Positions 1 through 8,440 of a DNA stretch of 64,000 nt are shown in pieces (position 1 is the first letter of the stretch; every line of letters begins with the position of its first letter). The stretch covers positions 4,070,001 to 4,134,000 of the forward strand of contig NZ_JABBPK010000001.1 of the NCBI RefSeq assembly GCF_012933555.1, written 5' to 3'. The notes below the pieces were generated by a model. That model was not told where the DNA came from, did not search any database, and saw nothing but the letters and a program-made list of their open reading frames with translations. Position numbers and translations under genes: made by a program. This stretch comes from Niallia alba (GTDB lineage Bacteria; Bacillota; Bacilli; Bacillales; Cytobacillaceae).

Positions 1-149
1 TCCCAAATTGCCGTTCCATATGGTCGAATGATCATCGAACCTCTTACACTGGAATAATCAATTAGTTCTGCTTTTGTTACAACATCTGTATACCACTGGG
101 CAAAATCGTCTTCCATACTGGTAATGCTTTTTACAAAATCCTTTGCCAT
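1..149 (-). CDS. proS: Prolyl-tRNA synthetase, N-terminal fragment (runs off the left edge)
   Basis: Only the first ~49 codons are inside the window, starting at an ATG behind a GGAGG ribosome site. The translation begins [16 protein letters not shown] and continues with [19 protein letters not shown], which I recognise as the start of the shorter, archaeal/eukaryote-like class of bacterial ProRS that charges tRNA(Pro) in the cytoplasm. The gene is preceded by a T-box leader, which fits an aminoacyl-tRNA synthetase controlled by uncharged tRNA. The rest of the protein, including class II motifs 2 and 3, cannot be checked here. Confidence 0.85.
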   Translation of the reverse strand, partial: MAKDFVKSITSMEDDFAQWYTDVVTKAELIDYSSVRGSMIIRPYGTAIW

Positions 150-214
150 TTTAGGGGCCTCCTATTTTATTAGTCGTTTTTAAAAATATTTCGATTGGCC
201 TTTTCTTTGAAAAA

Positions 215-470
215 AGACCATAAAAAAAAGCTTTGCCATTCATTAGGGACCAAATAATGGCGGTACCACCCTAATTCAAAGCAAAGCTTTACACTCTTCC
301 ATGTTAACGGTCTTGAACCGCTGAATCTTTTTAAACAAAGTCTATTCGATACAGAACGAAAAAGGCAGGTTCAACAGGTGAGCCTATAGGTCCTTTCAGC
401 ATTTAGACCCTCTCTTTAATAGACATTGCTGCATACTATTCCTTTTTATAGTTTCTTTATTCATTTCTTT
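215..470 (-). promoter_or_regulatory. T-box riboswitch leader of proS
   Basis: On the minus strand the leader contains the hallmark AGGGTGGTACCGC T-box sequence (about 260-274). A terminator follows: AAAGCTTTGC pairs with GCAAAGCTTT and a U run comes next (about 220-290). The upstream part has the long stem I region. A CCT (Pro) triplet at about 372-374 in a GAACCTGCC context is a plausible specifier codon, but I did not fold the leader. Binding of uncharged tRNA(Pro) would switch terminator to antiterminator. Confidence 0.85.
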
Positions 471-477
471 GTGAAAA

Positions 478-506
478 ATCATATCGGATAGAAACATTAT
501 TGTCAA
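478..506 (-). promoter_or_regulatory. sigma-A-type promoter of the proS T-box transcript
   Basis: The minus strand reads TTGACA (501-506), a 17 bp spacer, then TATGAT (478-483), immediately upstream of the T-box leader. Spacing and both hexamers fit the housekeeping consensus. Confidence 0.7.
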
Positions 507-539
507 TATGGATTTTTTTTATTCTTTTTAGAAACTATT

Positions 540-1152
540 TTATCCCACTCTTAACGGACAGTAAGACTCCCACCTCAAGCTTAGGAGAATACAAGGAAGA
601 TAGGTGGGAGATCAACTGTCCGTAAAGGTCCGATTGGTTCAACTAACCATCAGTGGGGAGGAAGGCCCCCCCACTGATAGAAGTTTCACTTTATCCCACT
701 CTTAACGGACAGTAAGACTCCCACCTCAAGCTTAGGAGAATACAAGGAAGATAGGTGGGAGATCAACTGTCCGTAAAGGTCCGATTGGTTCAACTAACCA
801 TCAGTGGGGAGGAAGGCCCCCCCCACTGATAGAAGTTTCACTTTATCCCACTCTTAACGGACAGTAAGACTCCCACCTCAAGCTTAGGAGAATACAAGGA
901 AGATAGGTGGGAGATCAACTGTCCGTAAAGGTCCGATTGGTTCAACTAACCATCAGTGGGGAGGAAGGCCCCCCCCACTGATAGAAGTTTCACTTTATCC
1001 CACTCTTAACGGACAGTAAGACTCCCCCTCAAGCATAGGAGAATACGAGAAAGAAAGGTGGGAGATCAACTGTCCGTAAAGGTCCGATTGGTTCAACTAA
1101 CCATCAGTGGGGGAGGACGGAAACCCCTCACTGATGGAAGTTTCACTTTATA
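540..1152. repeat. Four tandem copies of a ~152 bp structured intergenic repeat
   Basis: Copies begin at about 540, 691, 843 and 995. The first three are almost identical and the fourth diverges. Each unit contains nested inverted repeats: an outer ACGGACAGT/ACTGTCCGT stem, an inner CTCCCACCT/AGGTGGGAG stem, a small GGTT/AACC hairpin, and a perfect ATCAGTGGGG/CCCCACTGAT hairpin. No open frame is conserved, so this looks like a structured non-coding element. A degenerate single copy lies at about 13775-13906. The array sits between the 3' end of pucG and the proS promoter and could end pucG transcripts. Confidence 0.9.
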
Positions 1153-1161
1153 GTATCCCTT

Positions 1162-2391
1162 CTAATCTCTTGAATAAAAATCTAATGTTGCCTGGAGTGC
1201 CTGACCAGCTGGGATTTTCACTCCGTGTCTGATGAGACAGGCTTCTAGACTGGCAAGCACAAATAGGACGTTTTCTTTTCGGCAGCTATAGCCCATCGTT
1301 CCGATTCTCCATATTTTCCCGTGTAAAGGACCAAAGGAGCTTGCAATTTCTACACCGAATTGCTGGAGCATCATACTCCGTACAGACTCTGCATCGATTC
1401 CTTCTGGTACTTTAATACATGTTACAGTTGGCAGTTTCCATCTTCTATCACCGAACAATTCAAGACCCATTCCTTCTATTCCTTCGATTAGTGCTTGTTC
1501 ATGGTATTGATGACGCGCAAATCTAGTCTCCAAGCCTTCGTCTAATACTATTCTTAAACCTTCATATAGTGCGTACAACATCGAAGTTGCTTCTGTATGA
1601 TGATTCAATCTTCTTGGACTCCAATAATCCTGTAATTGTGCTAAGTCTAAATAATTGGAACGAATAGGAGCATGCATTTTTTTCTCTGCTAATTCACTAT
1701 CGGTTGCTATCCCACGTTCTACTTTTTTCCGCGCATTTAATACCTTTTCAATGCGTTCATTATAAGTGATTGGAGCATTGCCTGATGGCACAGATAAACA
1801 TTTTTGATTTCCACCTATAACTGCATCTATATACCAATTATCTGATTGAACATCTACTCCACCAATTGTCGCAACCGCGTCAACGATAAAGAGAATATCT
1901 TGTTCACGACATGCTCTGCCAACCTCTTCTAACGGTTGCATGCACCCAGTTGATGTTTCTCCATGAACAAGAGCAACAATTTTCGGCTTCACTTTTTTCA
2001 TTTCCGCAATAATTACGTCTGGATCAAAAACTTCTCCCCATTCGCAATGAAGCAAATGAATATCTGCACCATATCTTTCGGAAATCTCTGTTAATAAATG
2101 TCCAAATCTCCCATAAATAGGGATTAACACTTTATCTCCTGGCTCGATGACACTGGCCAATACAGCTTCAAGGCCTGATCTTGATGTCCCATCTATCGGA
2201 AATGCCCACTGGTTCTTTGTTTGAAAAACTTGTTGTATCATTCCCATCACATCATTCATAATAGCCGTAAACGCAGGATCAAATTGACCTAAAATCGGTG
2301 TACTCAATGCCCTTAACACTCTCGGATCCACTTCAACTGGTCCTGGTGTCATAATCGTTCTTAAGGGTGTGCTTAATTCTGAAAAAGTCAT
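1162..2391 (-). CDS. pucG: PucG-like (S)-ureidoglycine-glyoxylate aminotransferase
   Basis: This 409-residue protein is a PLP-dependent class V aminotransferase that would act in the cytoplasm late in purine breakdown, transferring the amino group of ureidoglycine to glyoxylate. Visible signs are the N-terminal MTPGPVEV motif, IDGTSRSG in the PLP phosphate-binding region, the VDAVAT motif with Asp171, and the Schiff-base lysine in GGNQKCLSVPSG (Lys197). Close relatives are alanine-glyoxylate and serine-pyruvate aminotransferases, so substrate choice rests on context: an M20 amidohydrolase, a PucR-type regulator and a nucleobase permease are next door. The start is the ATG behind AAAGGATG. A cre-like site lies just upstream. 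Confidence 0.82.
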   Translation of the reverse strand: MTFSELSTPLRTIMTPGPVEVDPRVLRALSTPILGQFDPAFTAIMNDVMGMIQQVFQTKNQWAFPIDGTSRSGLEAVLASVIEPGDKVLIPIYGRFGHLLTEISERYGADIHLLHCEWGEVFDPDVIIAEMKKVKPKIVALVHGETSTGCMQPLEEVGRACREQDILFIVDAVATIGGVDVQSDNWYIDAVIGGNQKCLSVPSGNAPITYNERIEKVLNARKKVERGIATDSELAEKKMHAPIRSNYLDLAQLQDYWSPRRLNHHTEATSMLYALYEGLRIVLDEGLETRFARHQYHEQALIEGIEGMGLELFGDRRWKLPTVTCIKVPEGIDAESVRSMMLQQFGVEIASSFGPLHGKIWRIGTMGYSCRKENVLFVLASLEACLIRHGVKIPAGQALQATLDFYSRD

Positions 2392-2419
2392 TGTTTACAT
2401 CCTTTCTTTATCTATATTT

Positions 2420-2433
2420 TGAAAGCGCTAGAT
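2420..2433. promoter_or_regulatory. Candidate cre (CcpA) site upstream of pucG
   Basis: TGAAAGCGCTAGAT matches 13 of 14 positions of the TGWAARCGYTWNCW consensus. It lies about 30 bp before the pucG start codon, where CcpA could repress or roadblock. Confidence 0.45.
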
Positions 2434-2456
2434 TAATTTGTTTTATTTTTACTTTT

Positions 2457-2976
2457 GATGAACGCCGCTTTTCCCCTTATGCCTCTGTTTTTTGGCTTTC
2501 ATTCGCTTGATGAAAACCACTTTTCCCTTTGCTCCTCTGCTTTTTGGCTTTCATTCACTTGATGAAAACCACTTTTCCCTTTGCGCCTCTGCTTTTTGGC
2601 TTTCATTCACTTGATGAAAACCACTTTTCCCTTTGCGCCTCTGCTTTTTGGCTTTCATTCACTTGATGAAAACCACTTTTCTCTTTGCTCCTCTGCTTTT
2701 TGGCGTTCATTCGCTTGATGAACACCACTTTTCCCTTTGCTCCTCTGCTTTTTGGCTTTCATTCACTTGATGAAAACCACTTTTCCCTTTGCGCCTCTGC
2801 TTTTTGGCTTTCATTCACCCGATGAACACCACTTTTCTCTTTGCTCCTCTACTTTTTGGCTTTCATTCACTTGATGAAAACCACTTTTCTCTTTGATCCT
2901 CTGCTTTTTGGCGTTCATTCGCTTGATGAACACCACTTTTCCCTTTGCTCCTCTGCTTTTTTGGCGTTCATTCACT
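2457..2976. repeat. Ten tandem copies of an exact-period 52 bp repeat
   Basis: A GATGAA anchor recurs at 2457, 2509, 2561, 2613, 2665, 2717, 2769, 2821, 2873 and 2925, exactly 52 bp apart each time. Units differ by a few substitutions (TTTGGCTTTC versus TTTGGCGTTC, GCGCC versus GCTCC), and each contains a small TTCAT...ATGAA inverted repeat. The period is not a multiple of three and no frame stays open as a gene. The array fills the gap between the amidohydrolase stop and pucG, which run in the same direction. Confidence 0.95.
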
Positions 2977-2986
2977 GGCTAACATT

Positions 2987-4222
2987 TTAATAAGCCAATC
3001 GATACAATAATTCAATTAGTACTATAATGCCTCTCGTTAAATCTTCCAGTTTTGTGTATTCCTTTGGTGAATGACTGATTCCCCCTACACTTGGAACAAA
3101 TACTAACGCTGTCGAACAGTATGTTCCAAAGACTTGTGCATCATGTCCTGCTCCACTGATCATTTTTCGATAAGGAATATCCATTTCTTGAACAATTGTA
3201 TAGGCTAGTTCTGTTAATTTATCATCCATCGCAACAGCCTTAACATCCAGCCATTGCTCCCACTCCACATTCATGCCAGCTGCTTTACATTTCTGTTCAA
3301 AACAAGCAAAAACTTTCTCACAATAGTAATCTAGCACTTCTTCTTGGTGATGCCTAACATCTAATGTAAAGGTAACTTCTTTCGCAATAACATTGGGAAC
3401 GTTGGGTATTGCAAGTATTCTTCCAACTGTCGCAACTAACTGAGAGTCAATTTCGGTAACTTGTTTGAGTGCATATGTAATTAATTCGGCTGCGATATGC
3501 ATACTGTCCTTCCGATAAGGCATTGGTGTTGTACCTGCATGGTTACTCTCGCCCTTTACTTTAATAGTAAACCTTCTTTGTCCAACGATATGGGAGACAA
3601 TGCCAATGGACTTTTTCTCCTTCTCTAATACAGCACCTTGTTCTATATGCATTTCTATAAAGCAATCAATATCATCTCGTTTTACTTGTTCTTTATCTGT
3701 TTGCAATCCCATGGATTTCATCGCATGAGAAAATGAAACCTTCTTCGTATCGTATAAACCAGAGCAATCCTCCCTATTAAACTTACCCGTAATTGATCCA
3801 GATCCCCAGAATGCTAAAGGAAATCTACTCCCTTCTTCCTCACATAGAGATACAACTTCTATCGATTTTTGGGGTGATCCATAGCGTTGCTTTAAATAAT
3901 TTACAGCAATGAGACTTGCAATTATTCCATATGCACCATCATATTTACCACCATCTATAACTGTATCAATATGGGAACCTGTTAAAATAGTTTTCTCGCC
4001 TTTTTCCGTCCCATCTAGCCTGCCAAACAGATTGCCGACACCATCAAAATGTGTCTTTAAACCACTTTCATTCATTTTTTGAAAAAGGGAATTTTGCGCT
4101 AACCGCCAATTTTCATCATAGAGAAGTCGTGTAACCCCACCGTTTTTCGTGTATCCAAATCCAGCCAGCCAGTCTATCCACTCACCCACCTCTTTTGTAT
4201 CTATATCAATAGATGTCTTCAT
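2987..4222 (-). CDS. pucF: M20-family amidohydrolase, probable allantoate deiminase
   Basis: This 411-residue zinc hydrolase belongs to the allantoate amidohydrolase / N-carbamoyl-amino-acid hydrolase group. Metal-site motifs are in order: GSHIDTV (His), DGAYG (bridging Asp), CEEEGSRFP (Glu pair), MHIEQG (His) and SGAGHDAQ (His). Family enzymes release ammonia and CO2 from allantoate or hydrolyse N-carbamoyl amino acids. The neighbouring PucG-like aminotransferase uses the product of allantoate deimination, so allantoate is the likely substrate. The start ATG follows GAGGAGCG. It diverges from the regulator gene at 4479. Confidence 0.78.
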   Translation of the reverse strand: MKTSIDIDTKEVGEWIDWLAGFGYTKNGGVTRLLYDENWRLAQNSLFQKMNESGLKTHFDGVGNLFGRLDGTEKGEKTILTGSHIDTVIDGGKYDGAYGIIASLIAVNYLKQRYGSPQKSIEVVSLCEEEGSRFPLAFWGSGSITGKFNREDCSGLYDTKKVSFSHAMKSMGLQTDKEQVKRDDIDCFIEMHIEQGAVLEKEKKSIGIVSHIVGQRRFTIKVKGESNHAGTTPMPYRKDSMHIAAELITYALKQVTEIDSQLVATVGRILAIPNVPNVIAKEVTFTLDVRHHQEEVLDYYCEKVFACFEQKCKAAGMNVEWEQWLDVKAVAMDDKLTELAYTIVQEMDIPYRKMISGAGHDAQVFGTYCSTALVFVPSVGGISHSPKEYTKLEDLTRGIIVLIELLYRLAY

Positions 4223-4407
4223 TTCTATCGCTCCTCTCGCTGATTCACCCTATTCATTCAAAATACACCTAAAACCTACGGAAGCTTTTTGTTATTTTCC
4301 AATAATATTTTTCTGATATATAAAAACATTAACTACGCGCTATTATTATGTAACCATTATTTTAATAAGCACCTTCTAGCAATACATTAGATAAAGTGTT
4401 AGAATTA

Positions 4408-4434
4408 TCTAAATACTTTGTGTAAAATAACTAA
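4408..4434. promoter_or_regulatory. Candidate operator shared by the regulator and the permease
   Basis: This 27 bp stretch (TCTAAATAC..., ...TTTGTGTAAAATAAC...) matches 6146-6172 at 22 of 27 positions. It lies about 45 bp before the PucR-type gene, while the second copy lies about 90 bp before the permease. Sharing between the regulator and an adjacent target suggests a binding site, probably for the PucR-type protein. That assignment is inference. Confidence 0.45.
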
Positions 4435-4478
4435 ATTATATTTATTGATAATAAAGAAATTGCTTTAGGAGGAATACG

Positions 4479-6128
4479 ATGAAATTAGCAGAAATTCTAC
4501 AGAAACCTGTCTTTGATAAAGTAGAAGTAATTGCAGGTCACACCGGATTAAATAAAGAAATAAAGCATATTACAATGATGGATGCACCTGATATCGTGGA
4601 CTACTTAAACCCGAACGATTTACTAGTCACTACTGCCTACCACCTAAAAGATAAGCCTGGTGTCTTGCTTTCTTTAATAAAAAGTATGCAGGAAAAAGAT
4701 TGTACTGCTTTAGGAATTAAATCAAAAAGATTTTTAGGACATATACCAAATGAAGCGATACAATTTGCCAATGATAAAGGCTTTCCACTTTTAGAAATTC
4801 CTTTAGAAACATCCCTTGGTGAAATCGTTAATGCCTCTTTAAATTATATGTTGAGTCAGAGAACAGCAGAATTAACTACAGCATTTGAAACCCATCGTAA
4901 ATTCACACAACATATACTAAAAGGGAAAGGTATAAAACGACTTGTTGATGACTTATCTCATATGATTAACAAGCGTATTGTCTTATTTGATGCACATTTT
5001 CAGCTGCATACGTCTTCTTATAATAGAAATTCCATTGAGAACTTTTTTAGTTCGCTCCATACAAGTGGATTTGAATTTTTACTACCAAACTCGCCCTATT
5101 CTTATTTTTCGAGCAGAAATACAGAAGAGGTTTTTACTATCTTCCCTATTTATACGCACATGAAAAAACCAGCTTTTTTAGTTGTGCTAGGGGAAATCCC
5201 ACTAGAAGACCAAAGCTTACTTCTTACAATTGAACAAGCAACTAACGTCCTCTCCTTTGAACTAATGAGGGAAAACACAGTTAAACAATATACCAGAAGA
5301 GCAAGAAATGATTTCTTCACTCATTTTGTGGAAGGAAAGTTTACTTTTGCTGAGGAAATCGAAAGTAGAGCTAAAGAATTTTCCTTAAAGAGAGAACAAG
5401 CTTCCATCGCAATCATAGGCAAAATGGATAGCAGCGAGCAATATAAATCCTTTACCCAACATTCTGTAGAAATCGATTATATTTATGAATTCTTAGAAAC
5501 TGAAATAAAGAAAGCACCTTTCGCTTCCCAGCTTTTTATAAAAGATGATCATTGTATTCTTATCATGGAAGTCGTGCATTCCTCTTATGATCTAGACAGC
5601 TCCATTCTTCCTTATTTGCAAAATATTCAAAGTTATATTGCAAACACCTTTAAAAGACATATGTCACTTGGTATAAGCAACGTTTACCAGCAACTCTTAA
5701 ATTTACCTAATGCTTATAGAGAAGCTCTTAGTGCTTTACATACTGGAAACCTTTCTGGAAATACGCCTTTTATTCAGATCCATCGCCCAAAGGATGTCTT
5801 TGAAATGTTAAGAATCATTCCAACAAAGGACCTTCTGGAATTTTATGATCATATTTTTCAAGCATTCTCAAGCAATCATCAGCAGGACGAAGAACAAATA
5901 CTACTCAACACACTTTCTGTTTACTTAGAGACCCATTGTCAAATTTCCGAAACTGCAAAACGTCTTTATGTCCATCGCAACACAGTAATCTATCGATTGG
6001 AGAAATGCGAAGAACTATTAGGAAAAAGCCTAAAGGATCCTGAAACTACCTTCCATCTTCGCTTTGCTTTCCGGATAAAATCGATTTTAAAAACAAATGA
6101 AAGAAAAAAACAGACGCCAATATATTAG
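4479..6128 (+). CDS. pucR: PucR-family transcriptional regulator of purine catabolism
   Basis: This 549-residue protein has the PucR layout: an N-terminal PucR ligand domain (about 1-125, containing ITMMDAPDIVDYLNPNDLLVTTAY), a middle GGDEF-like/regulatory region, and a C-terminal PucR helix-turn-helix (about 485-540, containing LSVYLETHCQISETAKRLYV and HRNTVIYRLEK). Proteins of this family switch on purine and ureide degradation genes when intermediates accumulate. The start ATG follows TTAGGAGGAATACG. The gene is divergent from the amidohydrolase and directly precedes the permease. Related PucR-domain proteins control other amine and amino-acid pathways, so the effector is inferred from context. 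Confidence 0.82.
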   Translation: MKLAEILQKPVFDKVEVIAGHTGLNKEIKHITMMDAPDIVDYLNPNDLLVTTAYHLKDKPGVLLSLIKSMQEKDCTALGIKSKRFLGHIPNEAIQFANDKGFPLLEIPLETSLGEIVNASLNYMLSQRTAELTTAFETHRKFTQHILKGKGIKRLVDDLSHMINKRIVLFDAHFQLHTSSYNRNSIENFFSSLHTSGFEFLLPNSPYSYFSSRNTEEVFTIFPIYTHMKKPAFLVVLGEIPLEDQSLLLTIEQATNVLSFELMRENTVKQYTRRARNDFFTHFVEGKFTFAEEIESRAKEFSLKREQASIAIIGKMDSSEQYKSFTQHSVEIDYIYEFLETEIKKAPFASQLFIKDDHCILIMEVVHSSYDLDSSILPYLQNIQSYIANTFKRHMSLGISNVYQQLLNLPNAYREALSALHTGNLSGNTPFIQIHRPKDVFEMLRIIPTKDLLEFYDHIFQAFSSNHQQDEEQILLNTLSVYLETHCQISETAKRLYVHRNTVIYRLEKCEELLGKSLKDPETTFHLRFAFRIKSILKTNERKKQTPIY

Positions 6129-6145
6129 ATATATAATCTATATTT

Positions 6146-6172
6146 TCTAAATATTTTGTACAATATAACCAA
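6146..6172. promoter_or_regulatory. Second copy of the candidate operator, upstream of the permease
   Basis: It matches 4408-4434 at 22 of 27 positions (TCTAAATA...TTTGT...ATAAC). It sits right after the stop codon of the regulator gene and ahead of the permease. Confidence 0.45.
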
Positions 6173-6262
6173 TGACTTCTTTCTCCTTGCTAACTATTAT
6201 GTTAATTAACATAACTATACGTGTTATCATTTCTAACACAAAGGAGAAAAGGAGTGTAAATA

Positions 6263-7600
6263 ATGGCTCAGAGCGAAGAAAAGGGTTTGAAAATTTTTTC
6301 TTTAGGACTACAGCATGTGCTAGCGATGTATGCAGGTGCTATACTGGTCCCACTATTAGTTGGTAGGGCATTAAATTTAACCACAGAACAACTTGCATAC
6401 CTTGTTGCAATTGATTTATTAACATGCGGTATTGCTACATTGCTTCAAGCTTGGAAAAATAAATATTTAGGAATTGGCTTACCTGTTATACTCGGTAGTT
6501 CCTTTGTCGCTGTTACCCCAATGATTTCAATTGGTACAAATTATGGGGTAACAGCAATTTATGGAGCTATTATTATTACTGGACTATTCATGATTATTTG
6601 TGCTCCTTTTTTCAGCAAAATTACAAAGCTTTTTCCTCCTGTTGTAATCGGAACTGTTGTAACAATTATTGGATTATCGCTTATTCCATCAGGCATTAAA
6701 AATATGGGCGGCGGTGCAACAAGTGACGATTTTGGATCCATTGAAAATCTGCTGCTTTCATTCGGTGTTTTATTGTTCATTCTTTTACTAAACCGTTTCA
6801 CGAAAGGATTTATGCAATCATTATCTGTCTTAATCGGAATTATAGTAGGTTCTGTTGTTGCTGCCTTTCTTGGAAAAGTGAATCTTTCCCCAGTAAAAGA
6901 GGCTGGGTGGTTCCATTTCCCTGAACTATTTTATTTTGGAACTCCTAGCTTTGAAATTGGCCCGATTCTTACGATGTTAATTGTTGGTTTAGTCATTGTC
7001 ATAGAATCAACTGGAGTTTTTTTTGCACTAAGTAAAATTACCGATACGCCACTAAGTGAAAAAGATTTAACGAGGGGGTATCGCGCGGAAGGTCTAGCAA
7101 TTACTATCGGTGGGCTCTTTAATGCATTTCCGTATAATACCTTTGCCCAAAACGTCGGTCTTGTGCAACTTTCAAAAGTCAAAACTGTAAATGTCGTTAT
7201 CGCAGCAGGTGGGATCCTCGTTTTCTTAGGGTTTATTCCTAAAATCGCCGCTTTTGCGACTATTATTCCTACACCAATTTTGGGAGGGGCAACAGTTGTT
7301 ATGTTTGGGATGGTTGTTGCTTCTGGCATTAGAATGCTGAGCAAAGTTGATTTCACGAATCAAGCTAACCTATTAATAATGGCTTGTTCCATTTCCATTG
7401 GTTTAGGTGCAACAGCGGTTCCTACACTGTTTGATCAACTTCCCTCTGCACTTCGTATTATTGTAAGTGATGGAATTATTACTGGAAGTCTAGCAGCGAT
7501 TTTCTTAAATCTTCTTTTTAATGTAAAAGCAAGTAAAAAAAGCACTAGTGCCTCCCTTCTTAACAAACAAGAGGTAAGTGAAACACATACCATTTCATAA
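6263..7600 (+). CDS. NCS2-family purine (xanthine/uric acid) permease
   Basis: This 445-residue membrane protein of the nucleobase:cation symporter-2 family should import xanthine or uric acid with a cation. Hydrophobic segments run through the whole chain, beginning LGLQHVLAMYAGAILVPLLV. Other family landmarks are the GSSFVAVTP segment, VIESTGVFFALSK, and the signature FPYNTFAQNVGLVQLSKV (about residues 293-310). The start ATG follows AAAGGAGAAAAGGAG. Position beside the PucR-type gene with a shared upstream motif argues for a purine ring substrate rather than uracil. Xanthine and urate carriers cannot be separated by eye. Confidence 0.82.
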   Translation: MAQSEEKGLKIFSLGLQHVLAMYAGAILVPLLVGRALNLTTEQLAYLVAIDLLTCGIATLLQAWKNKYLGIGLPVILGSSFVAVTPMISIGTNYGVTAIYGAIIITGLFMIICAPFFSKITKLFPPVVIGTVVTIIGLSLIPSGIKNMGGGATSDDFGSIENLLLSFGVLLFILLLNRFTKGFMQSLSVLIGIIVGSVVAAFLGKVNLSPVKEAGWFHFPELFYFGTPSFEIGPILTMLIVGLVIVIESTGVFFALSKITDTPLSEKDLTRGYRAEGLAITIGGLFNAFPYNTFAQNVGLVQLSKVKTVNVVIAAGGILVFLGFIPKIAAFATIIPTPILGGATVVMFGMVVASGIRMLSKVDFTNQANLLIMACSISIGLGATAVPTLFDQLPSALRIIVSDGIITGSLAAIFLNLLFNVKASKKSTSASLLNKQEVSETHTIS

Positions 7601-7633
7601 AGGCTGTTTTCGTTGTTATCACTCGCAGTCTAA

Positions 7634-7671
7634 CTAAAAGAGGCAGTTCATTGAACTAGCCTCTTTTATTA
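7634..7671 (+). terminator. Rho-independent terminator after the permease
   Basis: AAAAGAGGC...GCCTCTTTT forms an inverted repeat with a GTTCA/TGAAC extension, followed by a T-rich tract. It lies just downstream of the permease stop. Confidence 0.75.
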
Positions 7672-7679
7672 TAGAAAAG

Positions 7680-8421
7680 AAAACCCTGGGCTATGCCTAG
7701 GGTTCCAAAAAGCTTACAGCGTGGTATTAAAAAAACTTCCTCGTGGTGCTAAAATATTTTTTGGTTCGCCAACCGAAAATAAATAGCCAGGAGGAAGTCC
7801 TTATGTCAAAAGACAATAATAGTTTAGCACACACAACTTGGAATTGTAAGTATCACATAGTATTTGCACCAAAATATAGAAGACAAATAATTTACGGGAA
7901 AATAAAGAAAGATATTGGGCAAATCTTACGTACCTTGTGTGAGAGGAAAGGCGTAGAGATAATAGAAGCAACTGCGTGTAAGGACCACGTACATATGTTA
8001 GTGAGTATTCCGCCAAAATTAAGTGTATCAGCATTCGTAGGATATCTAAAAGGAAAAAGTAGCTTGATGATATTTGATAGACATGCACAACTGAAATATA
8101 AGTATGGAAATCGAAAATTTTGGTGTACAGGATATTATGTAGATACGGTAGGAAGAAACAAGAAGGTAATTGAAGAATATATCCGTAATCAAATACAAGA
8201 TGATCTAGTCGCAGAACAATTAACGATTATGGAATATATTGATCCATTTACAGGGGAAGAAGTGAAGAAAAAGAAACGAAAAAATTAGGAGAGAAGGCCT
8301 TTGAGGTCTGGCCAGTAGAAGTAGTACAATTGGCGAACCTTTCAGTAGCCCTTTAGGGTTTGGTCAGTAACAAAGGCTTTCAGCCGCAGAGAAAACCACC
8401 CGTTCTCACGGGTGGTCCTTA
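7680..8421 (+). mobile_element. IS200-like insertion sequence (single tnpA)
   Basis: A lone IS200-type transposase gene is flanked by subterminal hairpins rather than terminal inverted repeats. On the left, AACCCTGGGC...GCCTAGGGTT lies at about 7681-7704. On the right, ACCACCCG...CGGGTGGT lies at about 8395-8416. A hairpin-rich leader before tnpA and the absence of tnpB fit the IS200 subgroup. Exact cleavage points are not determined. Confidence 0.75.
7803..8288 (+). CDS. tnpA: IS200-type Y1 HUH transposase
   Basis: This 161-residue transposase would cut and join single-stranded DNA at hairpin ends. The HUH motif is His62-Val-His64 in KDHVHML, and the catalytic tyrosine is probably Tyr126 in VIEEYIRNQ, close to its place in known IS200/IS605 TnpA proteins. 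I chose the ATG at 7803 because AGGAGGAAGTCC lies right before it; a longer upstream frame has no ribosome site. A basic KKKKRKN tail ends the protein. The frame is intact. Confidence 0.88.
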   Translation: MSKDNNSLAHTTWNCKYHIVFAPKYRRQIIYGKIKKDIGQILRTLCERKGVEIIEATACKDHVHMLVSIPPKLSVSAFVGYLKGKSSLMIFDRHAQLKYKYGNRKFWCTGYYVDTVGRNKKVIEEYIRNQIQDDLVAEQLTIMEYIDPFTGEEVKKKKRKN

Positions 8422-8440
8422 TTAGTACCTATATTTACTT

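Noticed and set aside
2457-2976. CRISPR array
   Set aside because: The 52 bp units are contiguous tandem repeats with no unique spacers.
6559-7356. Antisense frames inside the permease gene
   Set aside because: Shadow frames with low-complexity composition opposite a well-supported gene; the same holds for long frames opposite merA, tkt, the malic enzyme gene and others.
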